A stretch of 5,304 nucleotides of DNA, taken from the NCBI GenBank assembly GCA_014859985.1, contig JACZKN010000058.1, positions 1-5,304 on the forward strand, read 5' to 3'. The translations under genes were made by a program, and so were the position numbers. Of the stretch, positions 1 through 5,286 are shown one piece after another (within the stretch, counting starts at the first letter, position 1; every line of letters begins with the position of its first letter). Source of the stretch: Candidatus Krumholzibacteriia bacterium. Lineage in GTDB: Bacteria; Krumholzibacteriota; Krumholzibacteriia; LZORAL124-64-63. The notes beneath the pieces were generated by a model that saw nothing but the letters and a program-made list of their open reading frames with translations, was not told the origin of the DNA and made no database searches.

Positions 1-276
1 GTGCTCGGCCAGGAAGTCCGCCCGCGGCGGCGGCGTCGCGCTGGCCAGGCGGTCGGGGATCGAGGTGATGGCCGTCGGCTGGTCGTCGGCGGCGGCCTCG
101 GCGGCGGCCGGCTGCTCGGGCTCCACCAGCAGCAGTTCGACCTCGTCGGTCCGGTCGGCGGCCTGGGCCGGCTCCACGCGGGGCACGAAGGGGATCCGCC
201 AGGTGACGATCGCCACCGCCAGGTGCAGCAGGACCGACACCGCGAACGCCCCGACGATGATCCGATTCTCGCCCAA
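1..276 (-). CDS. TonB-like energy transducer, N-terminal fragment (cut by window edge)
   Basis: Reading the minus strand from TTG at 276-274 gives 92 codons with no stop before the window edge. The product begins MGENRIIVGAF and has one hydrophobic segment at about residues 6-26, with Ser14 and His18 in the segment SVLLHLAV. Established knowledge: E. coli TonB has SVCIHGAV in its membrane anchor, with Ser16 and His20 at the same four-residue spacing. An acidic stretch (VELLLVEPEQP, residues 46-56), an Ala/Pro-rich linker and TPPPRADFLAEH (81-92) follow, as in periplasmic TonB spacers. TonB proteins couple the ExbB/ExbD proton-driven motor to outer-membrane transporters. The C-terminal domain that contacts the TonB box lies outside the window, so the family call rests on the anchor alone. 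TTG is chosen because GGAAGG lies 8 nt upstream and GGAGG 2 nt upstream. An in-frame GTG at 333-331 would add 19 polar residues and has no good ribosome binding site. Other single-anchor Pro-rich periplasmic proteins (TolA-like, GspC-like) remain possible. Confidence 0.68.
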   Translation of the reverse strand, partial: MGENRIIVGAFAVSVLLHLAVAIVTWRIPFVPRVEPAQAADRTDEVELLLVEPEQPAAAEAAADDQPTAITSIPDRLASATPPPRADFLAEH

Positions 277-278
277 TG

Positions 279-290
279 CCTCCGCCTTCC
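279..290 (-). promoter_or_regulatory. Ribosome binding site deciding the TTG start of the TonB-like gene
   Basis: On the minus strand GGAAGG (290-285) lies 8 nt, and GGAGG (283-279) 2 nt, before TTG at 276. The upstream in-frame GTG at 333 has only a weak G-rich stretch in front of it. This favours the TTG, which also puts the membrane anchor close to the N-terminus. Confidence 0.45.
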
Positions 291-347
291 GGCCGGATCC
301 CGCGACGGTCGCGGACGGGGCCGCCCCCGGCACGACCCCGACCGGGG

Positions 348-377
348 AATGTACCCTGCGCCCGGGCCCCGCGCCAA
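348..377 (-). promoter_or_regulatory. Candidate sigma70-type promoter of the TonB-like gene
   Basis: On the minus strand TTGGCG (377-372, 4 of 6 matches to TTGACA) is followed after 18 nt by TACATT (353-348, 4 of 6 matches to TATAAT). Transcription would start near 341, giving a leader of about 65 nt to the TTG at 276. That would leave only about 8 nt before the alternative GTG at 333. This is a consensus match by eye only. Confidence 0.3.
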
Positions 378-386
378 CCCGGGTTG
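375..386. promoter_or_regulatory. 12-bp perfect palindrome between divergent -35 boxes, possible operator
   Basis: CAACCCGGGTTG is identical to its reverse complement. It lies in the 167-bp gap between the divergent TonB-like and murB genes. Its two outer halves form part of both candidate -35 boxes (TTGGCG leftward, TTGACG rightward), so a protein bound here would cover both promoters. No regulator family is recognised from the site. The shared TTG of the two -35 boxes is partly a consequence of the symmetry. Confidence 0.3.
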
Positions 387-412
387 ACGAAACACGGGCG
401 CGCGCCGATGCT
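384..412 (+). promoter_or_regulatory. Candidate sigma70-type promoter of murB
   Basis: TTGACG (384-389, 5 of 6 matches to consensus) is followed after 17 nt by GATGCT (407-412, 3 of 6 matches). Transcription from here would start near 419, about 25 nt before the TTG start at 444. It would exclude the ATG at 408, which lies inside the -10 box. The -10 is poor, so this is tentative. Confidence 0.3.
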
Positions 413-432
413 TGCCCCGACGCCGCCACCGC

Positions 433-438
433 GGGAGG
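433..438 (+). promoter_or_regulatory. Shine-Dalgarno GGGAGG deciding the TTG start of murB
   Basis: GGGAGG lies 5 nt before TTG at 444-446. The in-frame ATG at 408 has only GC-alternating sequence before it and no Shine-Dalgarno match. The site therefore selects the TTG. Confidence 0.6.
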
Positions 439-443
439 ATGCC

Positions 444-1370
444 TTGGACCACCGGCCGTCGCCGCTCTCCCTGCTGCCACCGGACCTGCGCGAGGCGACC
501 CTGACGGGCGTCCCGCTGCGGGAACTGACCACCTTGCGGATCGGCGGTCCCGCGGACCTGGTCTGCCCGGCCCGGAACCCCGACGACGCCAAGCGGTTCC
601 AGGCTTTCGCCGCCGACCGGGGCCTGCCCTTTTTCGTCCTGGGCGGCGGCAGCAACCTGCTGGGGGCCGACGAGGGCTGCGGCGGCGTCGTGCTGCGGGT
701 GGCCACCACCGGCTTCGCGGTGCGCGGCGACACCGTGCGCGCCGGCGCCGGCCTGGACTTCGACGACCTGATCGCCCGCACCCTCGGCGCCGGCCTGACC
801 GGCCTGGAGTTCGCCTCGGGCATCCCGGGCACCCTGGGCGGCGCCCTGGTGGGCAACGCGGGCTGCTACGGCCACGAGATCGGCGAGTTCCTGGTCGAGG
901 CCCTGGTCCTGCGGCCGGACGGCAGGCTCGAAACCGTCGGCCCCGAGGCCTTCGGCTTCGCCTACCGGGCGACCGCCCTGCGGGAGACCCGCACCATCGT
1001 CCTAGAGGCCCTGCTCCGCCTGGGGCGGGGCGACCCGGCCGCCGCGGGCGCCCAGCGCGCCGGGCACATCGCCGACCGGCGCCGCAAGCACCCGGTGGAC
1101 CTGCCCAGCGCCGGCAGCTGGTTCCGCAACCTGCCCCCCGCCGAGCCCGGCGGCCGGCGGCAGCCCGCGGGCGTGCTGCTGGAACAGGCCGGCGCCAAGG
1201 CCATGCGCGAGGGCGATGCCGCCGTCTTCGCCAAGCACGCCAACATCGTGGTCAACCTGGGCCGGGCCACCAGCGCCGACGTCCGGCGCCTGGTCGAGCG
1301 CATGCGGGCCGCGGTTCGCGAACGGTTCGGCGTCGAACTGGTGGAGGAAGTCCGGCAGCTGGGTCCCTGA
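444..1370 (+). CDS. murB: UDP-N-acetylenolpyruvoylglucosamine reductase MurB
   Basis: MurB is the cytoplasmic flavoenzyme that uses NADPH and FAD to reduce UDP-GlcNAc-enolpyruvate to UDP-N-acetylmuramate, the second committed step of peptidoglycan precursor synthesis. Numbering from the TTG at 444 (308 residues, a normal length for the short MurB type), the FAD-binding half shows TLRIGGPADL near 30-39, LGGGSNLL at 66-73 and GIPGTLGGALVGNAGCYG at about 126-143. The substrate-domain motifs are YR at 174-175, GSWFRN at 224-229 with Ser225 as the expected proton donor, KHANIVVN at 264-271, and the terminal GVELVEEVR with the conserved Glu near 302. No key residue appears missing. The TTG start follows GGGAGG at 5 nt; an ATG at 408 would add 12 residues without a ribosome binding site. 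The gene stands alone, not in a division and cell-wall cluster, and ends 7 bp from the convergent gene. Confidence 0.95.
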   Translation: MDHRPSPLSLLPPDLREATLTGVPLRELTTLRIGGPADLVCPARNPDDAKRFQAFAADRGLPFFVLGGGSNLLGADEGCGGVVLRVATTGFAVRGDTVRAGAGLDFDDLIARTLGAGLTGLEFASGIPGTLGGALVGNAGCYGHEIGEFLVEALVLRPDGRLETVGPEAFGFAYRATALRETRTIVLEALLRLGRGDPAAAGAQRAGHIADRRRKHPVDLPSAGSWFRNLPPAEPGGRRQPAGVLLEQAGAKAMREGDAAVFAKHANIVVNLGRATSADVRRLVERMRAAVRERFGVELVEEVRQLGP

Positions 1371-1377
1371 CGCCGGA

Positions 1378-4110
1378 CTACTTCAGCAGGACGAGCTTTT
1401 CGGTCAGCACGAAGCCCTCGCCCCGGATCCGCAGCAGGTAGGCGCCCGCTTCGGCCGGACGACCGCCGCGCCTGCCGTCCCAGTGCAGGCCGTGTTCGCC
1501 GGCGGGCAGGGCGCCCGCCAGCAGGGTGGCCACCAGGCGGCCCCTCAGGTCGTAGACGGCGGCCGTCACCCGCGCCGGCTGCCACAGCGTGAACCGGGCA
1601 TCGACCACGGGGTTGAAGGGATTCGGCCACGGATTCCGTGCCCAACTGGCGCGCTGCAGCCCGCTCGCACCGCAACCTGCCGCGGGCAGGTGCAGGACCG
1701 CCGCCTGCGGGTCCGCCCCTACGGCCAGGCGCAGCTCCGCGGCGCCGGCCGCCGTGACCGCGCCGCGCCAGGTCCAGGATCCGCCCCCCGCCTCCAGGAT
1801 TCCTTCCTGCGCTCCGGCGTCGCTGGCCAGGAGGCGCGCTTGCCCGTGCTGCACCAGGTCCAGCCGCCAGGGTCCGCGTCCGGCCGGCCGGATCTCCACC
1901 ACCAACTGCCCGTCGGCGCAGTCCGCCGCCAGCGTCGGGAGCGCGACCGACACCAGCCCCCGCTCCACGTTCAGCATGGTCAAGCCCAGGCGGAGCGACG
2001 CGTCCAGGGTCAGGATGTCCGGCACCAGGTCGGTGTTGAAGTCGCCGGTGGCGAAGTAGGCCACGTCGCCGCCGGCGGCGAAGCTCACCGGCGGCGTGAA
2101 GGCCCAACCGCCCAGCCCGTAGACCACGGCGATGGTGCCCGCGTCGCGCAGGTTGACGATCACGTCGTTGATGCCGTCCTGGTTCACGTCCTCCACCAGC
2201 ACACCTTCGGGCCGACTGCCCAGGACCAGGCTCCCCACCAGCCTGTTGAGCACGCCGGTGCCGGTGTTCTGCAGGAAGGTCAGGGTCTCGTCGGCCTGGC
2301 CCGCCACCACCAGGTCCGCGTCCCCGTCGCCGTCCAGGTCCCCCAGGGCCAGGGAGCGCGAACCGCTGCCGGCGTTGATCCAGCCGCCGGGCGAGAAGTC
2401 GCGCCCGAGCCCGTTCAGGGCGATCCAGACGCGGTTCAGGGAATCGACGCCGACCAGGTCAAGGAGGCCGTCGGCGTCCAGGTCCACCGCCGCGATGCCC
2501 ACGGCGCGGTTCTCGAACCCGAAATGGACCGAGTCCGGGAACGTGCCGTCGCCCGCGCCGAACAGCACGCGTACCTCCGGCGCGGTGCCCGTCAGGACCA
2601 CTAGGTCGGCGAAGCCGTCCCCGTCCACGTCCCCCGCCGCCAGGCGCCGGACGTCGGCGGCCAGCGGCGTCGACGCCGCCGTCTCCCATCCCGCCTGGCC
2701 ACGGGTCAAGATGCGCACGGCGCCGCCCAGGCGGTCGTGCACCGCCAGTTCCGGTCCGGGTCGGTCGTCGGCGGCGATGGCCGTCATGGCGCCCGGCAGC
2801 AGGAACAGCTCCTGCACCTCGGGCGCGATGACGACGCCCCCGTCGGCACGACCCCTGAAGAAGCCGAGGGTCCCGCTGTCGGCGGACATGACCACCACGT
2901 CGTTCAGGCCGTTGCCGTCGAAATCCCCCAGGCTGAGACCACCGGGCCGGCCGGGCAGGGCCAGGGCCGGGAAGCCCCAGTAGTTCAGGTCCGGGCTGCC
3001 GAACATCACGGTCACCACCCGGGAGGCGCCACCGACGCTCACCAGGTCGGGCACGCCGTCGCCGTTGAGGTCGGCGGTCAGCACGGCCGCGGGCCGGCAG
3101 CCGGGATAGTAGCCGTCGCGGCGGGACCAGTCCCCGGCGTCGTTGCGGTAGTATTCCAGCAGCCCGCGGGCCGAGCTGGAGGGGTACAGCCCCCAGTTGC
3201 CGCCGGGCAGCGCGGCCAGGTGCACCCCATCCGCGGCCACGGTCGTTTCCACCCGGTCGACCTCCGCGAGCATGCCGGCGTTCTCCTGCAGCAGCCATAC
3301 CAGCGCGGTGTCGGCGCTGGACACCGCCACTTCGTCCCGTCCGTCGCCGTCCACGTCCCCGGCGGCCAGGGCGGTGGGCGCTCCCGGCAGGGGCAGGTCC
3401 TGGTCCAGGACGTAGCCGCCGTCGCCGCGCCGGAAGACCATCAGCGAACGGGAGAGCGCCCCGGCGTTGGCCACCACCAGTTCCGCGGTCCCATCGCCGT
3501 CCAGGTCGGCCGCGGCGAGGTCGCCCGGCCGGTCGCCCGCATCGCTCTCGCCGGTTACCCGCCACACGCCGTCCGTCGCCGCCAGCCAGACCAGCCGGTC
3601 CACCCCCGGCAGCGAGACCGCGGCCAGGTCCGCCGCCAGCAGGGCCAGGGCTCCCGGGTCCTCCTCCAGGTCCAGCGTTGCCGTGATGGTCAGGAAGGGT
3701 TCGCTCCGGCCGACCCGCACGGTGACGATGCGGTCCGGGTCCCGCGTTGCCGCCAGCAGGGCCGTGACCGCACCTGCCGGGTCCCGCAGGGGCAGCAGGG
3801 CCACGGGCTCGCCCTCGAGCCCGAGGCGCTCGATGAAGGTGAAGGCCCCCGCGGACACGTTGTAGCGGACCAACGACAGGTCGCGATTGGCGGTGCCCAC
3901 CACCAGGCGTTCGCCCGATTCCCCGAGATCCACGGCCACGGCGCACCGCGGGCTGCCGGTGAACACGACGGGTACCGGTCCGGGAAACTCCACGACCACC
4001 GCCGTTGCCGGCGCCGCGGCGGCCGCCAGGCAGGCCGCCGCGAACAGCCGCATGGCTGTCCGCGCCGGCGCGACCGGGCTGGCTGTGGTCGGGCGGCGGG
4101 CCAGGTGCAC
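1378..4110 (-). CDS. Secreted FG-GAP/VCBS-repeat beta-propeller protein with FlgD-like C-terminal sorting domain
   Basis: The product has about 910 residues from GTG 4110. A signal peptide runs MRLFAAACLAAAAAPATA, with probable cleavage after residue 37. Nine calcium-loop repeats of the form DxDGDGxxD follow, starting at residues 202, 252, 347, 396, 494, 543, 591, 641 and 690, each followed by a strand such as ELVVAN or DLVVLT. This is the FG-GAP/VCBS pattern of integrin-like beta-propellers, where Asp/Asn loops bind calcium. Residues ~710-815 look like a beta-sandwich with Cys731 and Cys813 near its ends. Residues ~826-910 form a FlgD-Ig-like / type-A sorting-like domain (NPWPNPFNP, AAVYDLRGRLVATLL, AGEHGLHWDG, GAYLLRI, EKLVLLK). 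Family knowledge: such proteins are exported and often surface-bound or secreted. The ligand is unknown and no catalytic residues are seen. GTG 4110 is favoured by GAGAGG at 7 nt; ATG at 4053 (891 residues, a classical short signal peptide) is the alternative. Confidence 0.88.
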   Translation of the reverse strand: MHLARRPTTASPVAPARTAMRLFAAACLAAAAAPATAVVVEFPGPVPVVFTGSPRCAVAVDLGESGERLVVGTANRDLSLVRYNVSAGAFTFIERLGLEGEPVALLPLRDPAGAVTALLAATRDPDRIVTVRVGRSEPFLTITATLDLEEDPGALALLAADLAAVSLPGVDRLVWLAATDGVWRVTGESDAGDRPGDLAAADLDGDGTAELVVANAGALSRSLMVFRRGDGGYVLDQDLPLPGAPTALAAGDVDGDGRDEVAVSSADTALVWLLQENAGMLAEVDRVETTVAADGVHLAALPGGNWGLYPSSSARGLLEYYRNDAGDWSRRDGYYPGCRPAAVLTADLNGDGVPDLVSVGGASRVVTVMFGSPDLNYWGFPALALPGRPGGLSLGDFDGNGLNDVVVMSADSGTLGFFRGRADGGVVIAPEVQELFLLPGAMTAIAADDRPGPELAVHDRLGGAVRILTRGQAGWETAASTPLAADVRRLAAGDVDGDGFADLVVLTGTAPEVRVLFGAGDGTFPDSVHFGFENRAVGIAAVDLDADGLLDLVGVDSLNRVWIALNGLGRDFSPGGWINAGSGSRSLALGDLDGDGDADLVVAGQADETLTFLQNTGTGVLNRLVGSLVLGSRPEGVLVEDVNQDGINDVIVNLRDAGTIAVVYGLGGWAFTPPVSFAAGGDVAYFATGDFNTDLVPDILTLDASLRLGLTMLNVERGLVSVALPTLAADCADGQLVVEIRPAGRGPWRLDLVQHGQARLLASDAGAQEGILEAGGGSWTWRGAVTAAGAAELRLAVGADPQAAVLHLPAAGCGASGLQRASWARNPWPNPFNPVVDARFTLWQPARVTAAVYDLRGRLVATLLAGALPAGEHGLHWDGRRGGRPAEAGAYLLRIRGEGFVLTEKLVLLK
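2028..3507 (-). repeat. In-gene FG-GAP repeats with ~147-bp period
   Basis: Nine copies of the codons for the Asp-rich loop begin at minus-strand positions 3507, 3357, 3072, 2925, 2631, 2484, 2340, 2190 and 2043. On the plus strand they show as recurring GTCGCCGTCCAGGTC-like stretches. Spacings are 144-150 bp, except for two double-length gaps (285 and 294 bp) that hold degenerate copies near 3216 and 2778. The DNA copies have diverged outside the loop, so the repeat reflects protein fold rather than recent duplication. Confidence 0.8.
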
Positions 4111-4117
4111 GTCGAAT

Positions 4118-4123
4118 CCTCTC
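4118..4123 (-). promoter_or_regulatory. Shine-Dalgarno GAGAGG supporting the GTG start of the propeller gene
   Basis: GAGAGG on the minus strand lies 7 nt before GTG at 4110-4108. The downstream in-frame ATG at 4053 has only GGAC-like sequence ahead of it. The site favours a 19-residue longer N-terminus (MHLARRPTT...) before the hydrophobic signal segment. Confidence 0.5.
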
Positions 4124-4144
4124 GAGACGCCGGGGGTCAAGTGC

Positions 4145-4173
4145 AGTATACGGATATCACGGCCCGGCGACAA
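4145..4173 (-). promoter_or_regulatory. Candidate sigma70-type promoter of the propeller gene
   Basis: On the minus strand TTGTCG (4173-4168, 4 of 6 matches) is followed after exactly 17 nt by TATACT (4150-4145, 5 of 6 matches). Transcription would start near 4138, giving a leader of about 28 nt that contains the GAGAGG site before GTG 4110. The spacing, the -10 quality and the fit with the ribosome binding site make this the best promoter match in the window. Confidence 0.5.
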
Positions 4174-4183
4174 AAGGGTTGCC

Positions 4184-4223
4184 ATTAATTGTTGACACTG
4201 CCCCCCCCGCACCTGAAATTAAT
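4184..4223. promoter_or_regulatory. Paired ATTAAT motifs (7-bp inverted repeat) flanking the barrel-gene promoter core
   Basis: ATTAATT at 4184-4190 and AATTAAT at 4217-4223 are reverse complements, with centres 33 bp apart, about three helical turns. Both stand out as AT islands in GC-rich DNA. One lies just upstream of the TTGACA box and the other overlaps the -10 region. They could be paired operator half-sites, or the left copy an UP-like element. No regulator is identified. Confidence 0.3.
4192..4219 (+). promoter_or_regulatory. Candidate promoter of the outer-membrane barrel gene, with C8 run in its spacer
   Basis: TTGACA (4192-4197) is a perfect -35 box. TGAAAT (4214-4219, 4 of 6 matches) follows at 16 nt; GAAATT at 17 nt (3 of 6) is the alternative. 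The start would be near 4226, leaving a leader of about 58 nt to ATG 4284. The spacer contains eight consecutive C at 4201-4208. The -35 boxes of this promoter and of the leftward promoter are only 18 bp apart. Confidence 0.5.
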
Positions 4224-4271
4224 CCGACGAGTTTCTCCTGCATCCCCGCGCAGCCCGGGCCCCGCCCGGAC

Positions 4272-4276
4272 AGGAG
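4272..4276 (+). promoter_or_regulatory. Shine-Dalgarno AGGAG of the outer-membrane barrel gene
   Basis: AGGAG lies 7 nt before ATG at 4284-4286 and fixes that start over the open reading frame that continues upstream. The ATG is followed at once by a signal peptide. Confidence 0.75.
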
Positions 4277-4283
4277 CCGATCA

Positions 4284-5213
4284 ATGCCGCTCAAATCGTG
4301 GTTTGTGTTGACGATGGCGGTCATCCTGTGCCCTGCGGCGGCAGCCGAGGCCCAGGACAGCCCCCGTGAACCGGCCGGGAGCAAGACCGAAGAGCAGACC
4401 TTCCGCCTGCAGCGGGACAGCGCGTCGGCGGTCAGGGATCTCGATTTCGACGACGAATCCCTCCGCTGGAAGCCCCGCGTCGACCAGGGCACCATCGAGG
4501 TCAGCCTCTCCCTCGGCTTCCTGAACCTGAACACGACCCTGCTTGAGCACGAGCAGATCGTCTACAAGTACACCCAGGAGAACACCTACTTCGGCGATGT
4601 CACCGTCAAGGGCGAGACCGCCTTCAACCCGGTGCTGCGCCTGGGCGTGAACATCAGCCGCTGGTTCGCCCTCGAGGCCCAGGGCGGCGTGTCGTTCTGC
4701 GACTACACCACCACCATCGAGAACCGCAAGTACCAGAAGAACGAGCCCGAGGCCCCGGTGATCGCCGATCCCCCGCTGGGCGAGTTCGACGCCGAGGCCC
4801 GGTCCCTGCTCACGGGCCAGGCGGGCCTCAACGCGGTCGTCTACCCCTTCAACATCAAGACCCGCTCCTCCAGCCGCTTCCACCCCTACCTGACCGGCGG
4901 CTTCGAGCACTTCTGGTACAACATGAACTCCAACTACACCGGTGGCGGCACCGCCGGCAGCTTGGGCGCCAACCTCGGCGCGGGCATCCGCCTGCTGGCG
5001 GACGAGAACGTCAGCGTGCGCTTCGAGGTCCTGTTCCACCGCAACACCCTGGACTGGACGCCGGCGGAGTTCTTCACCGAGCTCAACGAGGGCACGCTGC
5101 AGATCCCGCTCGAGGACTGGCCCAACGAGGCGGCGCGCCGTCCGGTCACCGAATTCCAGTCCCACGACCTGAACCTGCTCAACTGGTCCATCGGAGTGCA
5201 GGGCAGCTTCTAG
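4284..5213 (+). CDS. Outer-membrane beta-barrel protein (OmpA-like / porin-family fold), function unknown
   Basis: The product has 309 residues. A signal peptide (Lys4, hydrophobic 6-20) has probable signal peptidase I cleavage after AEA at residue 23. Cys16 is not in a usable lipobox, because the preceding residue is Leu. A polar segment of about 50 residues comes next, then amphipathic strands with aromatic girdle residues: TIEVSLSLGFLNLNTTLL, PVLRLGVNISRWFALEAQGG, HPYLTGGFEHFWYNM, GANLGAGIRLLADENVSVRF, and the final NLLNWSIGVQGSF. The terminal Phe with alternating hydrophobic residues fits the signal read by the BamA assembly machinery. Length and strand number suggest a small 8- to 10-strand barrel like those of the OmpA N-domain or OmpW families, but no family-specific motif is seen. 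There is no OmpA-type peptidoglycan-binding domain. The role could be structural or that of a small-molecule channel. The gene is divergent from the propeller gene across a 173-bp promoter region and is followed by a strong hairpin. Confidence 0.85.
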   Translation: MPLKSWFVLTMAVILCPAAAAEAQDSPREPAGSKTEEQTFRLQRDSASAVRDLDFDDESLRWKPRVDQGTIEVSLSLGFLNLNTTLLEHEQIVYKYTQENTYFGDVTVKGETAFNPVLRLGVNISRWFALEAQGGVSFCDYTTTIENRKYQKNEPEAPVIADPPLGEFDAEARSLLTGQAGLNAVVYPFNIKTRSSSRFHPYLTGGFEHFWYNMNSNYTGGGTAGSLGANLGAGIRLLADENVSVRFEVLFHRNTLDWTPAEFFTELNEGTLQIPLEDWPNEAARRPVTEFQSHDLNLLNWSIGVQGSF

Positions 5214-5244
5214 CGGCGACGGCTCGCCGGCCGCGGCAGCGCAA

Positions 5245-5286
5245 GGCGGCGACGGGGCGGGTCCACGGACCCGCCCCGTCGCCGTC
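5245..5286. terminator. Long GC hairpin after the barrel gene, probable terminator
   Basis: The arms 5247-5264 and 5267-5284 are perfectly complementary over 18 bp around a central AC, so the real loop is probably CACG. A G-U and a G-C pair extend the stem to 5245/5286. It starts 31 nt after the TAG stop at 5211-5213. There is no U run on the plus strand, so it is not a textbook intrinsic terminator, though GC-rich genomes often use such hairpins. The near-perfect symmetry means it could serve transcripts from either side. Confidence 0.6.

Noticed and set aside
276..443. N-terminal extension of murB to ATG 276 or ATG 408
   Set aside because: The extra residues are Pro/Arg-rich and unlike MurB N-termini. 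They overlap the candidate promoters, and neither ATG has a ribosome binding site, whereas TTG 444 has GGGAGG at 5 nt.
65..1441. Open frame on the plus strand across the TonB-like gene and murB
   Set aside because: The translation is an Arg/Pro/Gly-rich shadow of real genes, with no ribosome binding site and no recognisable domain.
2028..3507. CRISPR array or minisatellite because of the ~147-bp period
   Set aside because: The repeats are in frame, encode Asp-rich calcium loops and have diverged outside the loop. They are protein-fold repeats.
962..4195. Several long open frames antisense or out of frame to murB and the propeller gene (for example 962-2107 minus, 2459-3946 minus, 2737-4188 plus)
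   Set aside because: They have Arg/Pro/Gly/Ala-rich low-complexity translations typical of GC-rich shadow frames, with no domain motifs. The frames they overlap carry clear protein families.
4201..4208. C8 run as a pure sequencing or assembly artefact
   Set aside because: It cannot be excluded, but it lies outside coding sequence, so no frameshift exposes an error. It is kept as a finding with this caveat.
4005..4283. Upstream extension of the barrel protein frame
   Set aside because: The extension is Arg/Pro-rich, crosses the divergent promoter region and would bury the signal peptide. ATG 4284 has AGGAG at 7 nt.
4326..4331. Barrel protein as a lipoprotein through Cys16
   Set aside because: The residues before Cys are VIL, with Leu instead of a small residue at -1. 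The AEA cleavage site for signal peptidase I fits better.
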